A stretch of DNA of 64,000 bases from Catonia carolina (lineage: Eukaryota; Arthropoda; Insecta; Hemiptera; Achilidae). A program made the translations under genes and the position numbers. Under the pieces are notes generated by a model that searched no databases, was not told where the DNA came from, and saw only the letters and a program-made list of their open reading frames with translations. The stretch spans positions 4,571,501 through 4,635,500 of the forward strand of contig JAQMRL010000022.1 in NCBI GenBank assembly GCA_035578175.1, given 5' to 3'. Below, piece after piece: positions 35,121 to 45,780 of this stretch; position 1 is the first letter of the stretch, and every line of letters begins with the position of its first letter.

Positions 35121-36159
35121 GTGAAACCCGAGAAACGTTAAATTAAAAGATTTATTTAAATACCTATCTGAAGTTCGGTAAACAGACGTAGACATGAAAA
35201 CAAAGTTACCGATAATAAATACTAAATGCAACCACAAGGCAAAGGTCTTTACAATTTGAATGAATAGCATGAGTCAATAAAACGATCTGACTCAGGAAAA
35301 TTTAACAGTTGTTTTCCCGACAAGCTGTAAAACACTGTAACGCGTTAATTTTTAATGATGAAATATCATTAATAATAATAAAATGACAATGAGTACTGTT
35401 TAATCCATTTTTTATTAAAAATATTTTCAGATTGTACGCTCTGAAGTTTTCATGGAAAAATAATTTTGTAAAAAGAAAAAGGAAGTAGGTTATTATTAAT
35501 ATATGAAAAAATATTTTCAGCTACACAATCATAATAGATATATTGGTATTTTATTTTTTATCATATTATATTATATATATTACTTTTAACCAGTACTGGA
35601 ACTTTGATAACATCTATTGTGAAACTTCGCATTTCCTCAAACTCGTGACATTTTCACAGAGATTAACATTTTCAATTTATAATACTACAATGCACGCACA
35701 CACGCCTCAATTCTTCTTCATACAATACGATAACGTAAATCCTAATTACATGGCTATAGACTTAAATAAATCTCCTTGTAAAGTACGTGACATGACGTTT
35801 TCATAACAACTAATTCGTTCATATTATACTATAGAAGCTGAGTGAAAAAATTCAGTATAATCAAAAGTAAACCTTAAACATGAATTAATAGTTACAGACA
35901 TCAGGCGTTAACATAAAATACTTGTCATACAAGTCAGATCAATCACCGTAAAGCTGCAAAAAGTAACAGTCAAGTTAAAAATCCCATACAACTAAAATAA
36001 TAATAATTAAATAAACATTACTGTCATGTAAAAAATATACATCATAAATGACAAGTCAACAAAATTTGGAGTAGGAAACGGGATAGTTATACTATTGGGG
36101 TACTAACCAGGCTCGGTTGGAGTGGCCAAGGAAAACTGTTTGAAGATCTTGACCACGAG
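35121..36159. other. AT-rich stretch, no gene seen
   Basis: An 87-codon ORF at 35543-35806 is AT-rich and unremarkable. An acceptor-like TATTTTCAG at 35512-35520 precedes it but no coherent exon follows. Confidence 0.35.
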
Positions 36160-36515
36160 AGCCAAACATTATGTGGGTTGTTTAGGTCAACAGCCGAAAG
36201 GCTCGTTTGAACCTCTAGAGGTTTTACTAAGTAAAAACGAGGAGTGAGGGGGTTTACGATTCCCTTCCTCACTGAGCTGAAAGAGTTTGCTTATCAGCAT
36301 ACCAGGCCCTCCGAAAAGCACCCACTTTTCACCCTGCAAATGACACCTTCACTTCATCACCACAGGGTCTGGCTGTGTAATGAAATTCATTACTCTCAGA
36401 GAAAATAACTCTGACTAGTGTCTTTTAGACCCCTACCTCTTCTGTTTTTAAATAGTTCAGTCATAAAATTGGCTGACTATGTAATAAAAAACAGAACGTT
36501 TTTTTGTAGTCCTGG
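36160..36515 (+). repeat. Dispersed repeat G, copy 1
   Basis: Reverse-complement match to 39500-39840, about 80% by eye. Shared blocks: TTGTTTAGGTCA, CAGCCGAAAG, GGAGTGAGG, CTTCCTCACTGAG, AATGACACCTTCACTTCAT, AACTCTGACTAGTGTCTTTT and ATTGGCTGAC. No coding role recognised. Possibly part of a larger transposon. Confidence 0.8.
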
Positions 36516-36671
36516 AACGAACGGATTAAGTGCAATTAATTTAACACTCCACCTGCCCGTTATGGGTATTCAAACATTATACCAAATGTTTGGTTACAAT
36601 TTATTTCTTATCTTGTTTAGTGTTCATTTTTACAAGTCAACCTAATAATTTTGTTTATTTATGTGTTTATA

Positions 36672-36953
36672 CCCACCGAGTTGGTCTAATGGTAAAGATG
36701 TCGGCGCAAGTCAGATTTTTCACAGCTCATTTTCAAAGATAAAAATTCCGTGGTTCAAATCCTAGTATAAAGGTAGTTACTTTAATTTGAATACTAGACA
36801 GTGGTAACCGATGTAATCTCATGGTTGGAGTTTAATTAACTATACTCTCTCAGGAATAGTCGCCCTGAGTCCGTACGAGACTACACCTCATTTACACGTC
36901 ATAAATATCATTCGTATCTCATTGGGTAGTGGGGTTGATTATTGTTCTAAATT
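36672..36953 (+). repeat. tRNA-derived SINE, left part (split by LINE)
   Basis: Head with an A-box-like TTGGTCTAATGG and B box GGTTCAAATCC, then the family body to ATTGTTCTAAATTGAACAGA. Continues at 37934 after an inserted LINE. GTGTTTATA before it and GTGTTATAT after the distal part look like the SINE's own target duplication. Confidence 0.85.
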
Positions 36954-36962
36954 GAACAGATC

Positions 36963-37923
36963 TTTTTTTTTGTAACAGTGTATTTCTTTTACAATCAGTT
37001 TATAAATACAAAAACTTTAAGCAAAGACGATAAAATCTGAGTAATGGCCTTGAACTAAAATAAAAACCACCATCAGTAGTCTGTTTCAACAAGACTAAAT
37101 GTGAAGAAAAAAATATACGTATATATGTACAAAATCTAAATTTGATGAATAGTGAATCAACGCCCCGAATCACAAAGCTGATGAAGCTGGAAATGATGAC
37201 GATGATAGATGATGATAACGATGTCTATTATGAGATGATACTGATTAATAGTTAAAGCGGAAAAGTAATAAAAAGTTTAAATCGTAAAGTAAATCGTAAA
37301 TTTTAAAATCGTAGAGGTAAGTCTAGTGTTTTAAAACGTTTCAGTATGTGAGTATCTTCGCTGTTTACGAGGAGGTTAATCGCTAATGGATTCTAATGGT
37401 CTTGTAATTTCTGTAAATATTTTTCGCTATGTTGTTTAATTTCTTCTTTTATGAAGGGCAGGTTTAGGTCATTGTGCAGTATTTCATTGGTTAAACGTAC
37501 CATGGGGCTGCAGTGAATAGTCTAAGGCATTTTGATTAGAAGCGCGGCAGTATTTCTATATTTGATGAACTAGCTGTACCCCATAACTCTAACCCATAAG
37601 TCCAAACTGGTTTTTTTGTGTTACTTTGTATACGAGTCCTTATTTTCAAGGGAGAGTTGAACTTCAGTACAAGTTGCTTTCGTTTCGTCCATATATGACT
37701 TCTCCACGTGAGTTTTCGATCTAGATGCAAACCTAGATATTTAACTTCCTCCTTTTGTGGGATTACTGTACCGTTCAAGCTGACCACTGGTCGTGTTGGT
37801 TTCTTTAATGTAAATGTTACATGCATTGACTTATCCTCATTAATCTTCACTCTCCATTTCTTACACCATTTGTAAATGTTGTCAAGATGGGTTTGTAACT
37901 CCTCCGAGGCACATATCGGAGAA
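36963..37923 (-). mobile_element. Jockey-like LINE inserted into the SINE (family C)
   Basis: Flanked by GAACAGATCT on both sides (36954-36963 and 37924-37933). Minus strand: starts just upstream of WCKKWRVKINEDKSMHVTF, then VSLNGTVIPQKEEVKYLGL, HLDRKLTWRSHIWTKRKQL, a short deletion, KPVWTYGLELWGTASSS, and a more decayed C-terminus. A 3' UTR with a T run at the left end is the poly(A). The ORF 37536-37850 (104 codons) is the best-preserved part. Confidence 0.9.
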
Positions 37924-37933
37924 GAACAGATCT

Positions 37934-37971
37934 AATGTGCATTATTAAGTACACACTTTAGAGATTGAAAA
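37934..37971 (+). repeat. tRNA-derived SINE, right part
   Basis: Resumes the SINE tail (AATGTGCA, ACACACTTTAGAGATTGAAAA), equivalent to CATGCACACGTTAGGGATTAAAA of the copy at 20011-20280. Confidence 0.7.
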
Positions 37972-39499
37972 GTGTTATATAAACTTTCATTAACAAAACT
38001 AAAACAATTAAGAAATAGTTATAAAGCAGAACAAAACATAGTATTTAAGCAACCCATTAAAAGTTGAAAATAATTTTATACAAATAACCTCTACTGGGTG
38101 CCACTACCTATATTTAGCCCCCCCCCCACGTCAATAATTAACAGAAAACTCTTTATAATGGCTTGTTTAAAATGTAACACGTTTGGTTAAGAAATAAAAT
38201 GATATAAATTACGTTTACTGAGTTGATAAGGTAAGTTTAAAGAATGACTTTTAAAAGTGAAGAATAATTAAAACTACATGAGGCCAATAAAAGATGAAGT
38301 TCACTTCAATGGAAATGAAGTAACTTTATAATAAATTATTAGTCTGGATCAAAAATGAATGGTTAGCGTAATAAAGTACACCTATTTAGCAATTTAAAAA
38401 GTAAATTCTAAAGAAAAGTAATGCACTCCATTATTATTAACTATGAAGTGAATAATAATTTATTTATCCGGAATGGCTAAGTGGTTGAAAACATTTAAAA
38501 ACGGTATTTATTTCCCCGTTAATTTATTAATATAATATAATGATTATATATATCTGTACAAAGTTAGTTTTAGTGGAATAATATGCAAATAAATTTAACT
38601 TTCTTAGAGTACGGAAACTTTAGATAATTTATTAATAAAGTCTTTTAAAATACAGTAATTATTTTCTGGTTTAAGATTATTATATAGTAAAATATTCTCA
38701 ATTTAAATACACAATGAACTTACAGATAAAATATATTTGGTCAAATAAGCAGAATAATAAAATTTTGCTTATGGACGAAATACCTTTGCGAGGATTATGT
38801 CATATACGGGTAATAATGATGAAATGATTGGTATAAACAGCTGTAATGTTCAAATTTTTCCCATAACAAGCATGCAAAAAGTTATATTATTTTGCAGTCG
38901 ATTTGGTAGTTTCACGGCTACAAAACATAAAGCTTCGTCCAGACATTTTTTATTATATTTTTATTACATTGTTTTACAATATCTGTATTACTGCATTTAT
39001 TGTGACTATATAATTATTAGTTCGGTATGAAGTAGACGGAAGAACATTTTCTTCAATTAATAGACATTTATAGAAGTAAAGAATGTTTATGCAATGCTAA
39101 ACACCCACGATATTATAATAAATTTAACAAAATGATGCATGGGAAGACATTACCCAGGAATTAGACACCTCGGCTGATGAGTGCAAGAGATATGATGGTA
39201 CTATATACAGTCCTACTTGTATATATGTGTATCTGCCACCAGCGTTGTTGCCTCTTTTATTTCTTTGTCACTGAATAGTGCATAACTGTATAGGCTGCAG
39301 CCGCGATTTCTGTACGTATGTCCACTCATCGTGTACTGGTGAATAAATTAAATGATGGGACGGCATAATATTACGCGACGTTGTTCTGTTCGCAGCTCCT
39401 TGTTCAACACTACGTAATATCATCGCGAACATGTTTAGCCGGAAATGTTATGCGACGATGTTACGATACGATGTTCACAACGGGGTTCTGTTCATGTCT
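37972..39499. other. AT-rich stretch, no gene seen
   Basis: Nothing recognisable. The part from 39230 to 39490 is somewhat GC-richer and has several CG dinucleotides. Confidence 0.4.
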
Positions 39500-39840
39500 A
39501 TACAAGGATTAATTCTATGTTTTATTACAAGGTCAGCCAATTATACGACTGAAACATTTAAGAACAGAAGAAGTAGTGGTGTAAAAGACACTAGTCAGAG
39601 TTATCTTCTTTGAGGGTAATGAATTACATTATACAGACCCTGTGGTGAATGAAGTGAAGGTGTCATTTACAGGGTGGGGAGTAGATCATTTTCAGAGGGC
39701 CCAGCGTGGTGATAAGCATACTTTTAACTCAGTGAGGAAGACAATGGTAAACCACCTCACTCCGCGTTTTACTTATAAAAGTCTCTAGATATTCAAACCA
39801 GTCTTTCGGCTGATGACCTAAACAATTACACATTCAAATT
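39500..39840 (-). repeat. Dispersed repeat G, copy 2 (inverted)
   Basis: Reverse complement of 36160-36515. In this orientation a patchy open run (DPVVNEVKVSFTGWGVDHF, NHLTPRF) is visible, but it is not preserved in copy 1 well enough to call coding. Confidence 0.8.
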
Positions 39841-40394
39841 ATGTACATACCAAAGAATGATCTTTCAATTAAACCAACAATTAAGTATTTATCTGTTGTA
39901 GTTTCTGAGAATAATTTTAACATTAGTAAGATAAGGATGGGGACTCCCCATAAAAACAAATTTATGTTAGAAATTATGTAAAAAACCAAAAAAACGATTG
40001 GATACAAAATGTTATAGATTGAAACTCATGAAAATTATACATTTAAAAAAATTAATTTTAAAGGTTGAGCAGTCCCTGCTTCATCTTTTCTTAATCTTCA
40101 ATGGACTAATCTTTCTGCGAAGGCAGAATCTTTATATTTTTAATGGATTTTAATACAATTTTTTACGAATTTAAGAAATTAGAGATCAAGAAAACAAGAC
40201 ATTCGTTTTAAATTTTGATCAAGCACATTTTAACTTAAAGTGATCCTTTCAAAATTTAAAAAGTTTTCATTTATGTAGAAAATTTGGTAAAGTGGCCGAC
40301 TTATAATATTCACGACTCGGTTCGACTTTTAGGCTTATTTAAAATTAGCTAAAGTATCCGTTTTTTGAACGGTTTTCTTGATGCTGTAGACGGT

Positions 40395-40430
40395 CTGTTG
40401 GTGTACTGAGTTCGATCCCTGGCAAGTCTG
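40395..40430 (+). repeat. B-box-like tRNA-derived scrap
   Basis: GAGTTCGATCCCTGGC (about 40408-40423) fits a tRNA T-arm / Pol III B box, preceded by a weak tRNA-like region. No A box convinces, so at most a SINE or tRNA pseudogene remnant. Confidence 0.3.
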
Positions 40431-40572
40431 ATATTCTTTAATCATTTATTGTTATCTACCTCCTTTCAACGTCAAAATTATTATTATTGAATAAAAAAAT
40501 CAGTTGGACGTAAAATAAAAGCAAATATTTGGTGCTTTGAAATTAAGATACGCTGTGCTTTATTATTTTCAG

Positions 40573-40725
40573 AAGCTTTATTATGGGAAGGGGAGTGGTG
40601 GAAGAGGTATGGGAATGATTCACTATGGTTTTCATCATCTATACACAATGCATTACGGAGAGTACCCACGTGCGCTACACCAAGTCGGCCGTCAGCCGGT
40701 CGAATTTAATACCAACTTAAACTAA
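40573..40725 (+). CDS. Candidate terminal coding exon, unrecognised protein
   Basis: A strong acceptor (TGCTTTATTATTTTCAG, ending 40572) precedes 50 open codons and a TAA. The translation begins KLYYGKGSGGRGMGMIHYGF and ends RQPVEFNTNLN. It is rich in Gly, His, Tyr and Met, and codons use G and C at third positions far more than nearby AT-rich sequence, as expected of a selected exon. The ATG at 40537 lies in the presumed intron, so it is probably not the start. I do not recognise the family. It would be the last exon of a plus-strand gene whose other exons I cannot find here. Confidence 0.5.
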   Translation, partial: KLYYGKGSGGRGMGMIHYGFHHLYTMHYGEYPRALHQVGRQPVEFNTNLN

Positions 40726-40995
40726 TATTAACATATAGATATCTCGAGTTCTACAGAAATTAAAACACTCGGGACATCGTACACTATCAAATGTACTCTT
40801 ATTTATCTAATTTGGTTTATCTGTACTGAAGCTATGATCAGGCATTCGTTATTTTCATATACCACCGTAACTTTAGACCAGCTAAACCAAATTATTGAAC
40901 ACACTTTTCATTCGATGATACGTAACATCCCGGTAATTTTAAGCCTACATACGTTACAGTAGCTTTATTAGTTCTCGAAATATTTCAGTTGAAGT
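40726..40995 (+). other. Presumed 3' UTR / flank of the candidate exon
   Basis: AT-rich, no clear AATAAA soon after the stop. Nothing else seen. Confidence 0.3.
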
Positions 40996-41010
40996 AAAAT
41001 GCGAACAGAA

Positions 41011-41358
41011 GGTAGGCACACTAATTTCCTGAGCTGGTGATGAAAGAGATGAATGAAAGTGAGAGAGTGAGTGAGTTAATCAGTGATAGCGAGAGGGAAT
41101 TAGGGTACGGTTTCCTTCCACGCCCCGCTGACAGAATGTAATTTTTTTTAAACCAACATTTCGCTTGTAGTATTATAAAAAACAGTTCCGAGGGAGATGG
41201 AAGGTTCTTTGCTGATGTCGGATCAAGTGGCCAGGGGGCGGGTTTTTGGTTTTTTTATGCCTCCTTGGGGCTGAACGAGGACGCCACAATTAAGTTGAAC
41301 ACTACTCCCCTCATCGTAAGTGAATGAACATGAGTTTTTCTCGCCGCCTCGGATAAAA
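41011..41358 (+). mobile_element. 348-bp retroposon-like insertion with 15-bp TSD
   Basis: AAAATGCGAACAGAA occurs at 40996-41010 and again at 41359-41373, and the segment between ends in GGATAAAAAA. An A-rich end plus a 15-bp duplication is the signature of LINE-mediated insertion. The body is GC-richer than its flanks and has no recognised A/B box at its 5' end and no open frame, so it is a SINE-like or truncated LINE-tail insertion of unknown family. Confidence 0.75.
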
Positions 41359-41373
41359 AAAATGCGAACAGAA

Positions 41374-42865
41374 TATGTTAATTATTTTAATATATAGATT
41401 GGAAGTAGTTAAAAACTGGACAGCTTCTTACTAAGATCGTATTAGTAAATAAAGTACAACTATGTTATAATTACGGGTTGGCTTTTAATAAATGCAGCGA
41501 CAAAGCATGAAATTGGTTTTATTTGAGCTAGTATTAGGTGTAAAAGGATAATGTGTCTACATGAAGTACCAATAAACTCATTACCAATACATGGAGTTAA
41601 TTACTATTAAAAGAGTCAATGCAATAATGAATAATGTTCATTTAACTTGACCGCATATCTATTGCTTTGGGCGATTCAATGTGATAATTGAATCCCCTTA
41701 TATTATTAAACCATTATAATAATTACTATTACAATCGATTCATTATCATTTTATAAACGCAAAAGGAAGAAAATTACGAGAACGACGTAGGCAGATTTTT
41801 ATGATAAATTACAAGACCTAACAGACAGCAGTAATATCTAAATATAATAACTAAATAACTATGTGAAGTATAAAGAAATTAAACTACACCGAACGGACTA
41901 AATTTCATTGACCTATAACTATGAAATTTTTCAAAATGAAAAATTTCTGTATAAAGTCTTGAGCATTGGGGGGTTTGGTAATTAAAGAAAAATACTCGTA
42001 ATGATAAAATACGTATAGTTTATAATGAAAGTACGTTGATAGAATAAACAGTGTTGTTATCATAATAACTATCTTCGGTCTAACGAAAATCCACTGGAAC
42101 TTCATTAACCAAAATTTATCATTCTTGTTCGAAATGGGTAAAATAGAATTCATTTACTAAATTTTTAATTCTGGTACTCTGAATCCATTAAATTAGTTCT
42201 TGTTAGTTCTTGTTATAAAGCAAACTATTGATGTTTTGGGTTTTAAAATGTTAAAAATGTATAGTTTAGAAACTCAAAATTTGATATACAGAACCTAATT
42301 TTTGTGTTTTATATAAAAAGTCATAAGATGCCTCGTAATGATTACCTTTAAAATCAGTATGACCTCATTTCATCTGGGTGAAGGATACCTGGCAAAACTT
42401 TTTGCTAGCCGTAACCAGCTAACGATTGTGCCCTATGTTCTTTTATAAAAATTTGTTCCTAATTTTAGCTGTACAATTACCTCACGAGAGATTTCGTTGA
42501 GGCTTTAAATTGTTTTGTATATGAAGGCCTAGATTATTTTAAGTAAGGTATCCTAGGAATAAGCAACGAATGTTACTGAGACATTTTTAAAATCTAAAAT
42601 AATCTTTTAACAGAAAGTGAAAAACTGGCGGATTACCGCGTGAACAAAGTGTAAAATAAATTGATTTGCTTAAGTTATAGATTAATAGAAATGCTATTTT
42701 TATTGCATAAGTTTTTTTTAAAACCTAATTAACGAAAACAAGTGTTATGCAAAAAAATATAGGTTATAGGTATCAACAATTTGCTGAAAAAGGTTGTAGG
42801 ATTATGTAGGCTATATACAAAATATTATTGAATTAGTGGAAAAATTACTAACTTTATCATGTTAC
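41374..42865. other. AT-rich stretch, no gene seen
   Basis: An 82-codon ORF on the minus strand (41905-42153) is AT-rich and not recognised. Confidence 0.4.
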
Positions 42866-43345
42866 CTGAGGCTTCATCTGGACCGCCGACTGACGTGGAA
42901 GAAATACATTTTAACTAAAAGAAGACAATTGGAATTAAAATTGAGAAATTTGTTTTGATTAACTGGAAGACGCTACAAACTGTCAACTGAGTCAAAACTG
43001 ACGCTATACAAGACAATATTCAAGCCGGTGTGGACGTACCGGATACAACTCTGGCGGACAACAAAAAATACCAATATTGACATTTTAGAACGTTTTTATA
43101 CAAAACGTTTACGATCATCTCTTAGGATACCAGAGTACATACGAAACAAATATATCTATAACGACATATGACTTAACTTAGTAAGACAAGAAATTACACG
43201 ATTTAGCAAAACATATGAACAAAGACTAAATGGACATCCGAATCATCTTGCGACAAACTTACTGGACAACAGTGACTATAAGTTTACAAGATTTAACAGA
43301 TACAATGAGCTGGATTTAATTTACAGATTCAAACACAATTAATTT
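42866..43345 (+). mobile_element. Jockey-like LINE C-terminal fragment
   Basis: One largely continuous frame: LRLHLDRRLTWKKYILTKRR, a stop, LSTESKLTLYKTIFKPVWTY, ILERFYTKRLRSSLRIPEY, another stop, TYEQRLNGHPNHLATNLLD and a C-terminus at RFKHN followed by TAA (about 43341). Two in-frame stops, no frameshift needed. No match of its 3' UTR to the other families was seen. Confidence 0.85.
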
Positions 43346-44267
43346 TTTATTTTCGATATTTTCATGTGTATATGTATAAATATTTTCTTTTATATTTCAA
43401 TTTTGAATCATTTCAATACCAATTAATTTTTAAAAATTATAAAGAGGTAATCTGTAACAATAATTATTATTAATGTATAATGTTGTTGCAAATTTGTCTT
43501 TTCTATGTTAACCTTATTACTTATTGTTCTTGTTCCGTTTTAGCAGAACAGATTTTAATTTTGCTGATTTGATGACAAAAAAAACTTTATCATGTAAATT
43601 TTTATATATAATATTACTTTCGATAATTTTCATAAAAAAATTAAAATTATTACAGAAAATTTTGACCTAAAAAATGCATTATGTAATTGTGAATTCAATG
43701 TAAATTAAAAAACCAAATATGGCATTTATCTAGTTTAGGGTATGATTTATGGCTCCTGACCACCGTACGCAGCAGTCGTTTTAGTGAAAGCTGAATTACT
43801 GCTTGCTTACGCAATGGTGGTAAACCTACGTGTGCGAATTTCAACCAGTGAATTTAACGAACCGTGACGTAAGGTTACACGCCATCTGCATAACACTCAC
43901 GTATTATTTGACAATTGTCAGAGCTTATGTCGGTTTAATAACTTAAATATATTTTACGTTTTTATAAATAAATCTTATGAAACTTCATTAAAATTGCTTT
44001 AAATGTTATAGTAAACATTACTTAATAATTTATATGCCACTTGACATTATTTTTTTATCAAAATATAATCAAAACTCCGTAGTTACAGAAATTTAGATGT
44101 TCAGAATACTAATATTCGCGAATCAGTTTGCATTAAAGAGTAATATCTAAGATAGGATATCAATAATAAAATTTTAAAACATTAAAAATATATCAATAAT
44201 TTTAAAACATTTTATAAGACTTATCCTACAATTTTTCATATTACTTAAAATGAATAGTCAAATTGAA
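43346..44267. other. AT-rich stretch, no gene seen
   Basis: A GC-richer patch at about 43745-43915 contains an imperfect inverted pair around ACCACCGTACGCAGCAGT and ACTGCTTGCTTACGCAATGG. Otherwise nothing. Confidence 0.35.
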
Positions 44268-44678
44268 TCTATACTACCTAATATTATAAAGACAAAGCGT
44301 GTTTGTTTGTGCAGGCTAATTTCCAAAATTACTGAACTGATTTTAATGAAATTTTGACAGCGTATTCGTATTTATATTCACAGCAACATTTGATTTTTAA
44401 ATTTTCACTAATGATAAACCTAAGGGGCCTATTGAAGATTTTCAAAAATATGTATGTGTATGTGTGTGTACAAGTTAGTACGTATTGCTGTTAAAGGAGA
44501 TGAGGGGTTTGATGATGGTTAGAGACGTACGCGGGGGAAATTATCAAAACGTTGTGTGTGTTTGTGTGTATGTACGTTGGAGTATACAATCGACTAGTAG
44601 CTACACAATTTCTGTTACATATTTATTTTTTTTAAATTGATACATGTTTCGCGTGCGAAGCCGTGCGGGGTATGCTAG
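44268..44678 (+). mobile_element. Non-autonomous Helitron
   Basis: Begins TCTATACTACCTAATATTAT and ends GCGAAGCCGTGCGGGG then TATGCTAG, lying between A (44267) and T (44679). TC at the 5' end, CTAG at the 3' end, A/T insertion and a GC-rich hairpin-like segment (TTCGCGTGCGAA) about 20 bp before the end are the Helitron hallmarks. 411 bp, no Rep/helicase coding. Confidence 0.85.
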
Positions 44679-45464
44679 TATGATATAAATTAAAAAACGA
44701 TGATTTTTTATTTTACAAATTTATAAGTTATTTATTTTTATGTGACAGTACAAACTTAATAACTTATTTCAAAGTAATGTTTTATTCGGTTGGCAATATG
44801 TTACTAGACTAAAAAATTTAAGCGCATAACTGATGAAGTGGATATAATTTGAATTAAGTTGATAACGCCGGTTTGTTCGGTCACAGTAAATTGTTTGGTA
44901 TTGTTTGTTCTTAACATATTTTTTGTTAGGGGCATGATCATGTCAGTCTGTGCCCGGTGAACTTAATAACACGTAATTACAACGAGAAAGTAACATCCTG
45001 AATGCATTTATCCGTGATATTTTAGTTTATGCAATTACAGAACTTAATACTGTGACAAACTGAAATTGATGGTAGCGCCTCGCTTGTTGCTTTTCAAGTA
45101 CAGGGTAGGATATTCTATTACTTCTTTTGTTATTTATTAATTTGAAATTCTCTTTAAGTTCTTTATCCTTTTAGAAAATTGGTTATGTAAAAGCAGCCTG
45201 ACCCGTATGTTAGTCGGTAGCTGTATAAACAATTATTAAAGTCCATCAGTGTTATAGGAGTTGTAAAACTAATCATTTATACATAACACGTTGTGTATTG
45301 TAGCACAATATTCCTGCATAATGGTCAATTAGCGTAAAACAATTATAATCAGACAGTAAGTAAGGATTAACTCTTAGTTTGATAATGAATCACCTTTTTT
45401 TTAGTGAAGTATAGTTAAATAGACGCTCACGTCTACCGATTCATTTAAAATTATTATCGCAAAT
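44679..45464. other. AT-rich stretch, no gene seen
   Basis: Nothing recognisable. Confidence 0.4.
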
Positions 45465-45780
45465 CTCTACTCCATCCATTATGGACTTACAGCTGTCAAA
45501 TCTTCGGTTCAGCTAATTCTACCGTTGGTAACGAACTCAACCGTATTTATTCTTAAAGCCTACGGATTGTTGTCAATGTCCCGTGGTATTTCAAAAGCAA
45601 CACTTCATACAACGACCTAAAAATATCCTACTTTAACAATCTTTCCATTTGCTTGTGTACATGCGTTAAAACAAAAACTTCCCAATAACGAAAACCGACT
45701 TATACGCGACCTCAATTCACAAAACTTACTTCAATGCCCACCAAGGTGCATTTTTAAACGTTGGCGTAGAAATAAATAAA
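45465..45780 (+). mobile_element. Jockey-like LINE C-terminal fragment
   Basis: The plus strand reads FGSANSTVGNELNRIYS, then LRIVVNVPWYFKSNTSYNDL and, in another frame, LPNNENRLIRDLNSQNLLQC and IFKRWRRNK before TAA. These equal the LFGS..S....N..Q...LR, NVPWYV.N...H.DL and RR.KR.W segments of the jockey C-terminus. A relatively divergent family. Confidence 0.75.

Noticed and set aside
35079..35270. Minus-strand ORFs of 62-63 codons around 34922-35270
   Set aside because: Antisense shadows of the family F LINE remnant and AT-rich flank.
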